A stretch of DNA of 64,000 bases from Povalibacter uvarum (GTDB lineage: Bacteria > Pseudomonadota > Gammaproteobacteria > Steroidobacterales > Steroidobacteraceae): positions 1 through 64,000 of the forward strand of contig NZ_JACHHZ010000008.1 in the NCBI RefSeq assembly GCF_014202975.1. The letters run 5' to 3'. Every line of letters begins with the position of its first letter. Within the stretch, counting starts at the first letter, position 1. Below the pieces are notes generated by a model. That model was not told the DNA's origin and did not search any database. It saw only the letters and a list, made by a program, of their open reading frames with translations. Below are positions 14,793-22,912 of this stretch, in pieces. The position numbers and the translations under genes are program-made.

Positions 14793-15334
14793 GCCGACAC
14801 CGGCGCCATGAGCCAGGCGACGAGCGCGTCGTTGGTGAACGGGTGATCTTGCGCTGACAGGATGCTGGATTCGCGTCTCGCTACTGTCGCGCTGTGTGCA
14901 GGCCAACCACACAGGAGGCGAGCGGTAGCCGCCGGGTCGGTGCTCAGCGGCGCCCTGCATACGTTGGCGGGGCCATAGACGTCACCGCTCTTCAGCTCAT
15001 GCAGGAATACCAGTCGCAACCGTGGCGTCTCCGCCATCAACCTCAAGCCGAACAATTGGGAGTACGGCGTCAGGCCCGCCACGGCAATCGCACTCTTGCG
15101 CCACCGCGTCATCAACTCGCGCACGTACAGCGCCGCTATATCACCACGAGTGTCGGACGTCTCGGCGCCCCAAAGCGCCGCTTCAGCCGCGAAACGCACG
15201 CCCGGTTCATGGCGGCCATCGAAGACGACCCGGTGCAGCGGCAAGCTATCGTTTCGCTGGGCGATCGAATGGGGGGCGGTCGCAATCAAGCCCGCTCCAG
15301 CGGCGGCCTGCAGGACCTGTCTCCGCGTGACCAT
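14789..15334 (-). CDS. Tat-exported protein of unknown function
   Basis: A 181-residue protein. The N-terminus M-V-T-R-R-Q-V-L-Q-A-A-A-G-A-G is a twin-arginine signal, with cleavage near ...HSIAQ (residue 26). The mature part has an R-F-A-A-E-A-A-L-W-G-A-E segment and a hydrophobic I-A-V-A-G-L-T-P-Y-S-Q-L-F-G-L-R-L stretch. No cofactor motif was found. It is the first gene of the operon that continues with the flavoprotein, the cytochrome and the tannase-like protein (ATGA overlap). It may help assemble or export the flavoenzyme, but that is inference. The start at 15334 is set by the Tat signal. Confidence 0.7.
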   Translation of the reverse strand: MVTRRQVLQAAAGAGLIATAPHSIAQRNDSLPLHRVVFDGRHEPGVRFAAEAALWGAETSDTRGDIAALYVRELMTRWRKSAIAVAGLTPYSQLFGLRLMAETPRLRLVFLHELKSGDVYGPANVCRAPLSTDPAATARLLCGWPAHSATVARRESSILSAQDHPFTNDALVAWLMAPVSA

Positions 15335-15492
15335 CTCGATCTCCGGTTCTGGCGCTATTGCTAATAACGCATGCCCGAGCCGAGTACGACACGAGGCGTT
15401 TGTCGACAGCGAGGTCCGGTCGGAGTTTATGCAGTATAGGAGCGGTGTACGCAGCCGTTGCTGCGCCCGGATCCGATGACGGGGCAAGTCCA

Positions 15493-15682
15493 ATGCCGAG
15501 CCGACGTGAATTCCTGGCCGTATCCCTGAGCGCGGCCGGCGGTCTCCTCCTTGCCCTCCCGATGGCACGCTCAACTCGCGCCAGCGGTTACGAACGCGAT
15601 CTTTCGCGTCACGGGCAAACGCGTGCGCTCGCTGCCGATCGCGGATCATGACCTCGCGACGAAACCTCCCGAACCGGCGTGA
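15493..15682 (+). pseudogene. deletion remnant of an isoquinoline-oxidoreductase-like beta subunit
   Basis: The two ends of one gene survive without the middle. An ATG at 15493 opens a Tat signal (P-S-R-R-E-F-L-A-V-S-L-S-A-A-G-G). In another frame, about 15575-15682 encodes P-A-V-T-N-A-I-F-R-V-T-G-K-R-V-R-S-L-P, the typical C-terminus of the molybdopterin-binding subunit of isoquinoline 1-oxidoreductase/aldehyde dehydrogenase type enzymes, then TGA. A full gene would be about 2.1 kb, so roughly 2 kb is missing, with a frame change at the junction. Confidence 0.72.
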
Positions 15683-15704
15683 CACGGGCTGCTGAGGCAG
15701 GTAC

Positions 15705-16349
15705 TCACGGAGCCTCGGCGCTGGGACTGACCTCGTCTTCCAAACGGATCGTCACTCTGAATTGTCCCCAGCCCTCAACCGCTTTGCCCTTCTCCATTCG
15801 TGGCTCAAGGCGCCAGGTCCGAATCGCATGTTCCAGCATCTTCTCATCCAGCTCCGCATGTCCGCTCGATTCAATGATCTTCCCGTCCTTCACCCGACCG
15901 TCCTTGCCCACGAGAATCGCCAGAACAACCGAACCTTCTGCTGTCGGCGCGCTCTTCTCGTCCTGCAGCGGCTTGGGGTCTTCCATGCGGAATCCCCCAT
16001 AGAAGGGAGCGAACGGCGGAGAAGTGAGCGGTGTCTGCAACAGGATGCGGCGATAGCACTCAACTACCGGACCTTCTGGATCACCCGCAACTTCAGCTAC
16101 TTTCCCACCCGCCTCGATACGAACAATGAGATGAACGCCGCCCAATCCCTCGATCACGCATTCCCGCTGTGCTTGGTGGTACAGATCTCCGATGAGTCCC
16201 GACATACCACCAAAGTAGCTTCGCGTGATCGCCGTTTTCGGCTGCGCCTCGAATGCTGCCAGAGCCTGGGCGTACGCCGAAGGTGACTCTTCGGCGCGAG
16301 AGTTCTCGCCGCAAAGGAACACGATCAGTATCGCGACACCGATTCTCAT
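15705..16349 (-). CDS. periplasmic TonB C-terminal-domain protein
   Basis: A 214-residue exported protein. The signal peptide covers about residues 1-19. The C-terminal 90 residues form a TonB-like domain: G-S-V-V-L-A-I-L-V-G-K-D-G-R-V, then I-I-E-S-S-G-H-A-E-L-D-E-K-M-L-E-H-A-I-R-T-W-R, then F-R-V-T-I-R-L-E. It lacks the usual Pro-rich spacer and transmembrane anchor, so it is not a classical energy transducer. A structural or envelope-binding role is more likely. The ATG at 16349 overlaps the TGA of the upstream gene (ATGA). Confidence 0.78.
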   Translation of the reverse strand: MRIGVAILIVFLCGENSRAEESPSAYAQALAAFEAQPKTAITRSYFGGMSGLIGDLYHQAQRECVIEGLGGVHLIVRIEAGGKVAEVAGDPEGPVVECYRRILLQTPLTSPPFAPFYGGFRMEDPKPLQDEKSAPTAEGSVVLAILVGKDGRVKDGKIIESSGHAELDEKMLEHAIRTWRLEPRMEKGKAVEGWGQFRVTIRLEDEVSPSAEAP

Positions 16350-16696
16350 GATCTTTCCTTTCCAAACCACCGCAGCCGCTTTGTAACAATCCGATCGAAC
16401 GCGGGAATGACCTCCGAGCCCGCACAATGTGTCGTCCAAGGCTCCGGTGCATCAGAATCGTAGTAGCAGAAGATGACCTTGTCCGCAGTCTCGTCATACG
16501 AGACGGTGAGTTCACCATCGGCGCGGGAAAAGTTTTGGCTCCTGCCAGTTCTCAAGTCTCGGAGCATCGTGGCTGGAAACAGGTAAGCCGACATTCCGGA
16601 GCCAATTACATGCTCAATCAGCTTGGAGATCGGAGACTCAACCGGGCGGACAACCTCGTCCCGAATCGTTTCCCAGCTAAAAGTGGTGTGTTTCAT
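16346..16696 (-). CDS. hypothetical protein
   Basis: A 116-residue soluble protein that I do not recognise. It begins MKHTTFSWETIRDEV and contains V-S-Y-D-E-T-A-D-K-V-I-F-C-Y-Y-D and a C-terminal basic segment. It is translationally coupled (ATGA) to the downstream TonB-domain gene, so the two probably work together or at least share expression. No signal peptide is visible. Confidence 0.6.
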   Translation of the reverse strand: MKHTTFSWETIRDEVVRPVESPISKLIEHVIGSGMSAYLFPATMLRDLRTGRSQNFSRADGELTVSYDETADKVIFCYYDSDAPEPWTTHCAGSEVIPAFDRIVTKRLRWFGKERS

Positions 16697-16912
16697 GTGG
16701 CTTCAGTGCCCGACGCCCAACTTCGCGCTCGTAACAGCCACCGCGGCCGTCATGGGAACCCCACGTGACAACCTGGTCTGCAAAGAGCTTGATGAGGAAG
16801 GCCAATGCGTCACTGCACCCCGACCCGCGACGAGGTCGTCGATCAAGACGCCATCGGGAAATGTATCGATGCGAAACTCTTCCGGAGGACTATCCGCAGT
16901 ACGCAACCTCAG

Positions 16913-17428
16913 CTACTCCGGCAGATTCGAACGAATCAGCTCCGCGGTTTGAACGAGTTGCCTGGCAGATACCTGAACTCGCTCTCGACGCTGTGCATCT
17001 CCGCTTGGATCGTGTGGTACGCCCTTCTGACGCCCGGCGCCATCGAACGTCGCGAGCTGCGGGGGTCCTATTCCCCAATCGCTTCCCTTCTGACGGGGCA
17101 CGACATGGAAATGGAAGTGCGGTGTTTCCTGCCCGCTGAAGACCCCATTGTTCTGAAACGTGAGTATTCCGAGAGGTCTGTAAGTCCTGACGAGCGCCTC
17201 CGCGACTCTCTTCGCAGAGACCAGTACAGCCCCGCATTCCTGCTGAGAGAGATCCAGCAGCGTCGCGACATGCCGGCGCGTGATGACGCAACATTGGCCA
17301 ACTTCGAACTGCCACGGGTTGATCACGGTAAGCGTATGTTCGCTTTCGTCGATGATCGCCCACCGCTCTTCGCGACCCGCCATCCCTTCGCAAAGGTCGC
17401 ACGGATCTCTTACGGGAAGCTCGATCAA
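16913..17428 (-). CDS. HIT-family protein
   Basis: A 171-residue nucleotide-binding protein of the histidine-triad superfamily. The catalytic motif H-F-H-F-H-V-V-P (about residues 103-110) fits HxHxHxxP. An N-terminal C-D-L-C pair (near residues 11-14) may bind zinc, as in some HIT branches. HIT enzymes hydrolyse or transfer nucleotidyl groups. The start chosen is the TTG at 17428: it lies 6-7 bases after GGAGA and overlaps the TGA of the upstream gene as TTGA. No ATG is available because a stop lies just upstream. Confidence 0.8.
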   Translation of the reverse strand: MIELPVRDPCDLCEGMAGREERWAIIDESEHTLTVINPWQFEVGQCCVITRRHVATLLDLSQQECGAVLVSAKRVAEALVRTYRPLGILTFQNNGVFSGQETPHFHFHVVPRQKGSDWGIGPPQLATFDGAGRQKGVPHDPSGDAQRRERVQVSARQLVQTAELIRSNLPE

Positions 17429-17751
17429 TTGCAATCTCCTTCAACTGCTCGCTTCGCGAACTCGCTCAACCGGCTCGGAATCGACCGGCTATGCCCGACA
17501 CACCTCATACGCGTTCCATTCCGCAACCCGGGCAATGCTTGCTTGGCAAGTAAAAGTTTCCAGTTCGCTTCCAGAAAAATAAATGGACTTCGGGTCTGTG
17601 GCGGGCATGGACCAAAGCATTGCGATCGGGACATCGACACTTCGGAAATCGTGATGTGCGGCGGGATCGGAGGCGCTGGGGTCGGAGCTTGTCGGGAGCA
17701 TGCGCTCAGCACCAACGTGGCTATCGCGATAGTCCAGAACAAGCGATGCAT
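17425..17751 (-). CDS. DUF6438-like lipoprotein, possibly frameshifted
   Basis: A 108-residue predicted lipoprotein with signal M-H-R-L-F-W-T-I-A-I-A-T-L-V and lipobox L-S-A-C. The segment I-S-E-V-S-M-S-R-S-Q-C-F-G-P-C-P matches the start of DUF6438-type domains (C-F-G-x-C-P). After this the sequence no longer follows the family. A neighbouring frame reads D-P-K-S-I-Y-F-S-G-S, which fits better, so a frameshift near 17595 is possible. The ATG at 17751 has GGAG six bases upstream. It is coupled to the HIT gene by TTGA. Confidence 0.6.
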   Translation of the reverse strand: MHRLFWTIAIATLVLSACSRQAPTPAPPIPPHITISEVSMSRSQCFGPCPPQTRSPFIFLEANWKLLLAKQALPGLRNGTRMRCVGHSRSIPSRLSEFAKRAVEGDCN

Positions 17752-17811
17752 AGCGCGCTCCAACGCCTGAGTTAAACCACGCCCCGAAGCTGCATCGGCT
17801 TGAATGAATCA

Positions 17812-18522
17812 TCAGGCAGCGTTGCCCTGGGCACGCCTTGACAGCCATGCGCAAATCAACCCAGCCTGGAAGAACTGAACAGGACGCTCGAAGCCCCCTG
17901 ACTGAATGATTGATGCAACCCTGGTCGGCGCGAGAACCGCCACATCACTGGCGTAGGCTTTGCGCATGCGCTCCACGGCCTCTGGTGCTATCGCTGCCGC
18001 TGACATCATGTTCATCCAGCCGCGAAGCAACACCTCATACTCGGGGGATTGCACATCCGAAGCCAGGTCTGAGCTTGCAAGGATGCCACCCGGCCCGAGC
18101 CTGCGTGCCAAGCCTCGAAAGAACTCTGAGCGTGCGGACTGATCAAGAATGAACTGCGATACCAGGAAACAAGTGGCCGCGTCATGCAAGCCGGTGGCTG
18201 GCAGTGAATCGAGATAGCCTTCGTGGAAGTGACACCGAGATGCAAAGCCCTCGTCTTCCGCCCGTTGGCGGCAGACATCGAGCATGGGACCGGAAGGCTC
18301 TACCGCAGTGAACCTCCAGGCAGAGTTCTTCCTGGCAAGGTGAGCCAGCTCCGCTCCGGTCCCAACTCCCACACAGAGAATTCGTGCGTCGGCAGGAAGG
18401 CCGATGAAAAATGAATCAAGAAGCAGGTGCAGGCAATTCCTGATCGGTGCCGTTCTAGCCCACTGCGTGTCGTAGTTGGCAGCCTGTTGATCGAATAGTG
18501 CCCTGACTTCGTCTTGATTCAT
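17812..18522 (-). CDS. class I SAM-dependent methyltransferase
   Basis: A 236-residue cytosolic enzyme. The SAM-binding Rossmann fold is clear: motif I I-L-C-V-G-V-G-T-G-A-E-L-A (residues 48-60), motif II F-T-A-V-E-P-S-G-P-M-L, and D-A-A-T-C-F-L-V-S-Q-F-I, then G-L-A-R-R-L-G-P-G-G-I-L-A-S-S-D. The helical cap and length resemble methyltransferases of the tRNA cmo5U34 (CmoA) neighbourhood, but the substrate cannot be assigned. ATG at 18522. Confidence 0.85.
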   Translation of the reverse strand: MNQDEVRALFDQQAANYDTQWARTAPIRNCLHLLLDSFFIGLPADARILCVGVGTGAELAHLARKNSAWRFTAVEPSGPMLDVCRQRAEDEGFASRCHFHEGYLDSLPATGLHDAATCFLVSQFILDQSARSEFFRGLARRLGPGGILASSDLASDVQSPEYEVLLRGWMNMMSAAAIAPEAVERMRKAYASDVAVLAPTRVASIIQSGGFERPVQFFQAGLICAWLSRRAQGNAA

Positions 18523-18615
18523 GTCGTACTGCCGCTAACACCGCCGCTGATCTCGACCGAAGACCAGACTCCATATGTATCGAACATTCCCATCAGGTGC
18601 CTGCTGAAGCCGCGG

Positions 18616-19065
18616 CTACCGCGTAGTCGTACACGTTCCCGCCCATCCCACGAAACCACCGTCAACCAGATTACCGAGAAAGAACCGCCGACGATCCTCG
18701 GAAATGGATAGCTGATAGTCGACCGCAGGGCGTTCGAGATCATCTCCCGTGGAACCGCGCTTCTCTGACAGCGTAAACCCGCTCAGCTTCTTCAAGGCGT
18801 CATCCAGACTGTCCCCCGGCAGCGGCACAAGCACAAAGTCGCGACAGTAGGTGTACGTGCAGAGGTTGCCTCTACCTGACACGGTTGAGAGTTCGAAACC
18901 AACTGGAATTGACCCGGTTTCCTCGGGTCCCTCGGTGCTGCAAGTCGCACTCTCGCAGCCCAGCGTGTGCGTTGCCTTGCAAACCATGCTCACGGCCGGT
19001 TCGGCGCTGACCTGCGCCGCGACCAGGAGAATCATGGAGGCTGTGGTTCTCAGGGCTGTTTGCAT
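18616..19065 (-). CDS. secreted Cys-rich hypothetical protein
   Basis: A 149-residue exported protein. The signal peptide covers about residues 1-21 (ending QVSA). The mature part has several Cys residues (M-V-C-K-A, G-C-E-S-A-T-C-S, L-C-T-Y-T-Y-C-R, G-T-C-T-T-T-R at the end), which could form disulfides in the periplasm. No family recognised. The start at 19065 gives the signal peptide. Confidence 0.65.
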   Translation of the reverse strand: MQTALRTTASMILLVAAQVSAEPAVSMVCKATHTLGCESATCSTEGPEETGSIPVGFELSTVSGRGNLCTYTYCRDFVLVPLPGDSLDDALKKLSGFTLSEKRGSTGDDLERPAVDYQLSISEDRRRFFLGNLVDGGFVGWAGTCTTTR

Positions 19066-19109
19066 CTTCGTCACTCCCCTGGCCTGGCACTCACTCGCCG
19101 CAGCCCGCA

Positions 19110-19283
19110 ACACGGCAGGCAGCACGATCCAGGCGATAAACTGGCCGCCAGGCGATACACGTGGATCGGCTCAAGGTAAGCCTACCTAAATTCGGGACAA
19201 TTCGCCCGGACGCGATTGCGGTTGGACGTGCCCCTGTCCGTTGAATATTGGCGGTGAATGCGGGCCTTTGCCATAAGGCCCAT
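19110..19283 (-). repeat. repeat block B (diverged copy of block A)
   Basis: It carries the same landmarks as the block at 7115-7345 in the same order: paired GGCGATAAAC/GGCGATACAC units, AGCCTACCTAAATTC with a following GGACAATTCGCC, CTGTCCGTTGAATATTGG, and a hairpin GGGCCTT-TGCCAT-AAGGCCC (19262-19281). It is shorter and more diverged than block A and is flanked by a secreted-protein gene and a small Myb/SANT-like gene. Confidence 0.6.
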
Positions 19284-19354
19284 CGCTGCGCCGGGCAACG
19301 TCCGCCGCTTCGCTCCCTGCGACTGCTCGGACGGGCGTCGCGCGAGCGCGTACG

Positions 19355-19540
19355 CTACTTGACGCTGGCGAGCGATATGCCGTGCATTGCAGCTTTATTG
19401 CGGATCGCAGAGGGCGACTTGCGCAACAGGTCGCAGAGGGATTTCCAGGAACTGCCCTGCGACGCCTCGCGCCGCAGCTTGCGGATGTCTTCTTCCGTCC
19501 ATTTCCTCAATGCGGCGGGTAAGGCGAAACGATTCTGCAT
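19355..19540 (-). CDS. small Myb/SANT-like DNA-binding protein
   Basis: A 61-residue protein with one three-helix Myb/SANT-like unit: R-K-W-T-E-E-D-I-R-K-L (residues 12-22), S-S-W-K-S-L-C-D-L-L (30-39) and P-S-A-I-R-N-K-A (43-50). Such short proteins resemble the helix-turn-helix units of resolvases and regulators and probably bind DNA. GAGGTGA lies 11 bases upstream of the ATG at 19540. It sits next to repeat block B, which may be its origin. Confidence 0.6.
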   Translation of the reverse strand: MQNRFALPAALRKWTEEDIRKLRREASQGSSWKSLCDLLRKSPSAIRNKAAMHGISLASVK

Positions 19541-19619
19541 GACTGGTCAGTCACCTCATATGGGACGCTCGCCCGATGCCCACACGGGCATCGGGAGTTG
19601 GCGGCGCTAGCGGAAGAAA

Positions 19620-19672
19620 GCGCGCCGCATGACGCGGCGCGCGAAGGGAGCTGCGGGTGCCGAAGCACCCGC
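19620..19672 (-). terminator. terminator region after the metallo-beta-lactamase-fold gene
   Basis: Two hairpins follow the stop on the minus strand: GCGGGTGC-TTCG-GCACCCGC (19672-19653) and GCGCGCCGCGTCATGCGGCGCGC (19642-19620), the latter followed by TTTCTT. Confidence 0.75.
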
Positions 19673-19681
19673 AATCGGAAC

Positions 19682-21274
19682 TCAGAATCGCTTCGAGACG
19701 ACGGGACAACCGGGGAAGTAGTTGCCCTTCGCGAGTTCCGCCGCGCAGCGCTCTCGCGCACGCTGCACGCCGCCCTTGACCATCTCGAGCACTTCAGCCT
19801 GTTTCATCGTCTGCATGTGCACAGGCGCAAGCGTCTCGACATCGAGCTTGTAGTACTCGATGTTGTCCATGTAGTTGTCGGCCCAGAACTGGTAGTCGAC
19901 CGCTGCGGTCGCGATATCGCCCTCGACCATGACCTTGGCAGCGGGCACGTACGCGAATATCGCTTCCGCCATATGGATATTGGCGCGCGCCCAGTAGATG
20001 TCGACGCTCATCGTGTTGTCGGACAGGCGCAGTCGCTCATCGACCGGGACGAACTTCAGCGGCCGCTGATTGCGGTCCTGGTCGTCCGGGAACTCCTTCG
20101 CACGATGCGAAGCCATGTCCTGGAAGATGATCTCGTTGTTGCGCCTCGAGATGACAGTCAGCCCTTCCGCGATTGCCTGGCGGATGCCGGCGACGTGATC
20201 GAAATGAGCATGCGACACGATGACTTCAGTCACCGGCTTTCCGGGCACGAGCGAACGCGCCTTCTCGATGACTGCTTTCGCCTGGTGGCGCGAACCGCCG
20301 AGCTCGAACAGCGTCAGGTGATCCTTGAACTCGAACACGATCGTGCCCGTGTTGATGCGCCAGATGCCCTTCGCGATGGATTCCACTTCCAGCGGCCGCA
20401 GAACGCGCGATGCAGGTACGTCGGCAGACCGCACTTCCGGCGGCGCGACGAGATCCGGAATCTCGCCGTCGATGATGTAGTCATCGACGTAGACCTTGAG
20501 GTAGTCGATGTTGCGCCAGTCCGTCTTGGTGACATAGCCGAGAGGCAGCATCAGTCCGCCGTAGGGGACGAAGCCGCTGAAGTAGGTCGTGTAGGTGATC
20601 TCGCCAAGGTTGTCGTGCGGGTTGTTCCAGCGGATCCACGTCGGCAGGCCGCTCTGGTCGCTGAAGGCCATCGACATGCGGTCGCCTTCGGCGATCTGGA
20701 TGTCGACGACTTTGCTCTTGTCCTCGCTGCGCACATTCGACAACTTCGCACCCTTCGCAAGAGCCGCGCGGACGGCGACTACTGGATTGTTCATCATCCA
20801 CATCCGCCGCATGTGGACGCCGTCGTGCTGAAGCACACCCTCGGACCAACCGGGGATTCGCTGCTTCTTGCCTTCACGATTGATGTCGAAAGCGACATCG
20901 CCGTCTAGGAACAGGTTGACCTGCTGGTAGCTGTGGCCGAACACGGCAGCGAACGGAAACAGGAAATTCCGGCGCTCCTGCTGCAGGAAGCGGTTGTTGC
21001 CGAGGTCGTAGACGCGGCGCATATCGTTGGCCGCCTGATACTTCATCGGCGCGTTCACCTCAGGGCCGATGTTGCCGCCGCCGAACTGGTAAACGTACTG
21101 GCCGTAGCCGACCAGCGTGATGTTCTTGACGCCGTTGATGCGCTCGAGCCCGCCCAGTGATTTGGCGGCCCGTTCGAGAACCTGCCGTTCGCTCGCATTC
21201 TGGGACCAGGCTGCCTGCAGGGTCAGCATGCCGAGCAGCGCAGTGATGGAAAACAGCCACCTCGATCGAATCAT
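19682..21274 (-). CDS. exported metallo-beta-lactamase-fold hydrolase
   Basis: A 530-residue periplasmic protein. The signal peptide covers residues 1-24 (ending AAWSQ). The first 290 residues form an outer-membrane-lipoprotein-like beta domain. The metallo-beta-lactamase domain (about 300-500) contains the zinc motif S-H-A-H-F-D-H (His355, His357, Asp359, His360) and later a G-D-I-A-T segment. The architecture is typical of exported hydrolases of unknown substrate in Sphingomonads and Steroidobacter-type bacteria. It is divergent from the CoA-transferase pair across 185 bases. ATG at 21274. Confidence 0.82.
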   Translation of the reverse strand: MIRSRWLFSITALLGMLTLQAAWSQNASERQVLERAAKSLGGLERINGVKNITLVGYGQYVYQFGGGNIGPEVNAPMKYQAANDMRRVYDLGNNRFLQQERRNFLFPFAAVFGHSYQQVNLFLDGDVAFDINREGKKQRIPGWSEGVLQHDGVHMRRMWMMNNPVVAVRAALAKGAKLSNVRSEDKSKVVDIQIAEGDRMSMAFSDQSGLPTWIRWNNPHDNLGEITYTTYFSGFVPYGGLMLPLGYVTKTDWRNIDYLKVYVDDYIIDGEIPDLVAPPEVRSADVPASRVLRPLEVESIAKGIWRINTGTIVFEFKDHLTLFELGGSRHQAKAVIEKARSLVPGKPVTEVIVSHAHFDHVAGIRQAIAEGLTVISRRNNEIIFQDMASHRAKEFPDDQDRNQRPLKFVPVDERLRLSDNTMSVDIYWARANIHMAEAIFAYVPAAKVMVEGDIATAAVDYQFWADNYMDNIEYYKLDVETLAPVHMQTMKQAEVLEMVKGGVQRARERCAAELAKGNYFPGCPVVSKRF

Positions 21275-21459
21275 GGGTCCCCCCCGAGCAATTTGCCGGC
21301 CGATTGTTCTGATCACATTGATCAAACGCAGCAGGCGACCGATTGCGACATCGCGGCGCGGCAGGCTTGTCTGCAACCGCAGCGCAACGACGTTATAGTT
21401 GTCTGGTGCCGCGCAGGTGAGGATGGTCTTCGCAGGCGCGCAGGTAACCGCGAGAAGAC

Positions 21460-22179
21460 ATGAGCAAGAAGGTTTATCCGGACGCCACGGCCGCGCTGAC
21501 CGGCGTCGTTTTCGACGGGATGACGCTGATGTCGGGAGGGTTCGGCCTGACCGGCAATCCCGAATTCTGCATCGCCGCCCTCGCCCGCATGCCCGTCAAG
21601 GGCCTGACAGTGATCTCCAACAACTGCGGCGCCGACGGCTTCGGCTTGTGGACGCTGCTCAACAACGGCCAGATCGCGAAGATGGTCAGCTCGTATGTCG
21701 GCGAGAACAAACTGTTCGAGCAGCTCTATCTCACGGGCAAGCTCGCACTCGAACTGACTCCTCAGGGCACGCTGGCTGAGCGCATTCGCGCCGGCGGTGC
21801 TGGTATCCCCGCCTTCTTCACCCGCACTGGCGTAGGCACGATCGTGGCTGAAGGCAAGCCCGTTCAGGAGTTCGACGGTGAGCTGTACGTCATGGAACGG
21901 GCCCTGCGCGCGGACGTCGCGATCGTCAAAGCCTGGAAAGGTGACACGGCCGGCAACCTCGTGTATCGAAAGACGGCACGCAACTTCAACCCGATGATGG
22001 CTACGGCGGCCAAGGTCACAGTGGCCGAGGTCGAGGAACTGGTAGAGCCGGGCGAACTGGATGCTGACGCCATTCATACGCCTGGCATCTACGTGCAACG
22101 CATCTTCCGCGGCGGACCTTACGAAAAGAAGATCGAGAAACTGACGACCAGGCCCCGCCCCGCGCAGGTGAACTCATGA
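21460..22179 (+). CDS. scoA: 3-oxoacid CoA-transferase subunit A
   Basis: A 239-residue cytosolic subunit. Markers are [11 protein letters not shown] (the GGFG nucleotide loop, near residue 26), [31 protein letters not shown] and the C-terminal [12 protein letters not shown]. The C-terminus looks like the succinyl-CoA:3-ketoacid type (ScoA). In this aromatic-degradation setting, 3-oxoadipate is a possible substrate (PcaI-like), but the sequence does not decide this. It overlaps subunit B by ATGA. Confidence 0.9.
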   Translation: MSKKVYPDATAALTGVVFDGMTLMSGGFGLTGNPEFCIAALARMPVKGLTVISNNCGADGFGLWTLLNNGQIAKMVSSYVGENKLFEQLYLTGKLALELTPQGTLAERIRAGGAGIPAFFTRTGVGTIVAEGKPVQEFDGELYVMERALRADVAIVKAWKGDTAGNLVYRKTARNFNPMMATAAKVTVAEVEELVEPGELDADAIHTPGIYVQRIFRGGPYEKKIEKLTTRPRPAQVNS

Positions 22180-22817
22180 GCTGGACGCGCGAGGAAATGG
22201 CACAACGGGCCGCACGCGAACTGCGAGACGGCTTTTACGTGAACCTGGGCATCGGTATCCCGACGCTCGTCGCGAACTACATTCCGACCGGTGTCGACGT
22301 GACGCTGCAGAGCGAGAACGGCATGCTGGGCATGGGCCCGTTTCCCTACGAGGACGACGTCGATCCGGATCTCATCAACGCCGGCAAGCAGACGATCACC
22401 CAGCTGCCTTCATCGAGCTTCTTCTCCAGCGCCGACAGCTTCGCGATGATCCGCGGGGGCCACATCGATCTCACGATCCTGGGCGCGATGGAAGTCGCGG
22501 AGAACGGCGATCTCGCGAACTGGACGATTCCCGGCAAGATGCTCAAGGGAATGGGCGGCGCAATGGATCTGGCGGCCAACGTGAAGCGCCTGATCGTGCT
22601 GCTCGAACACACGTCCAAGACTGGCGCGTCGAAGATCCTGAAGCGCTGCAGCCTGCCGCTGACCGGCGCGGGCTGCGTGGACCTGATCATCTCCGATCTG
22701 GCTGTCTTCGAGTGCGGGCGCCGAAACGGCACCGGGTTAAAGCTGATCGAACTGGCGCCGGGCGTCAGCCTCGATGAAGTCAGGGCAAAGACGGAAGCGT
22801 CGTTCGACGTGGCTTAA
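22176..22817 (+). CDS. scoB: 3-oxoacid CoA-transferase subunit B
   Basis: A 213-residue cytosolic subunit. [11 protein letters not shown] and the catalytic [10 protein letters not shown] block (residues 49-58; Glu50 forms the CoA thioester in this family) are clear, followed by [14 protein letters not shown] and C-S-L-P-L-T-G. It transfers CoA from succinyl-CoA to a 3-oxoacid. It starts within the last codons of subunit A, so the two are translated together, and ends 24 bases before a REP-type repeat. Confidence 0.92.
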   Translation: MSWTREEMAQRAARELRDGFYVNLGIGIPTLVANYIPTGVDVTLQSENGMLGMGPFPYEDDVDPDLINAGKQTITQLPSSSFFSSADSFAMIRGGHIDLTILGAMEVAENGDLANWTIPGKMLKGMGGAMDLAANVKRLIVLLEHTSKTGASKILKRCSLPLTGAGCVDLIISDLAVFECGRRNGTGLKLIELAPGVSLDEVRAKTEASFDVA

Positions 22818-22840
22818 ACGCCTGAGCCGCACACCCCTCG

Positions 22841-22908
22841 TCACTCCCGCGTACGCGGGAGTCCATGCCTTTCATCAAGATGGATTCCCGCTTGCGCGAG
22901 AATGACGG
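22841..22908. repeat. REP-type palindromic repeat pair
   Basis: Two inverted units, CTCCCGCGTACGCGGGAGTCCATGCC and then ATGGATTCCCGCTTGCGCGAGAATGAC, face each other between the scoB and sigma-factor genes. Related units occur at 25827 and 50616. Confidence 0.8.
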
Positions 22909-22912
22909 ACTT

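Noticed and set aside
16703-16906. A 67-codon minus-strand frame between the HIT gene and the 16346-16696 gene.
   Set aside because: Only a TTG start without a clear Shine-Dalgarno, Ser-rich low-complexity middle and no recognisable family. Possible but not supported.
19598-20908. A 436-codon plus-strand frame opposite the metallo-beta-lactamase-fold gene.
   Set aside because: Antisense shadow; the minus strand holds a clear zinc-motif protein with signal peptide and terminator.
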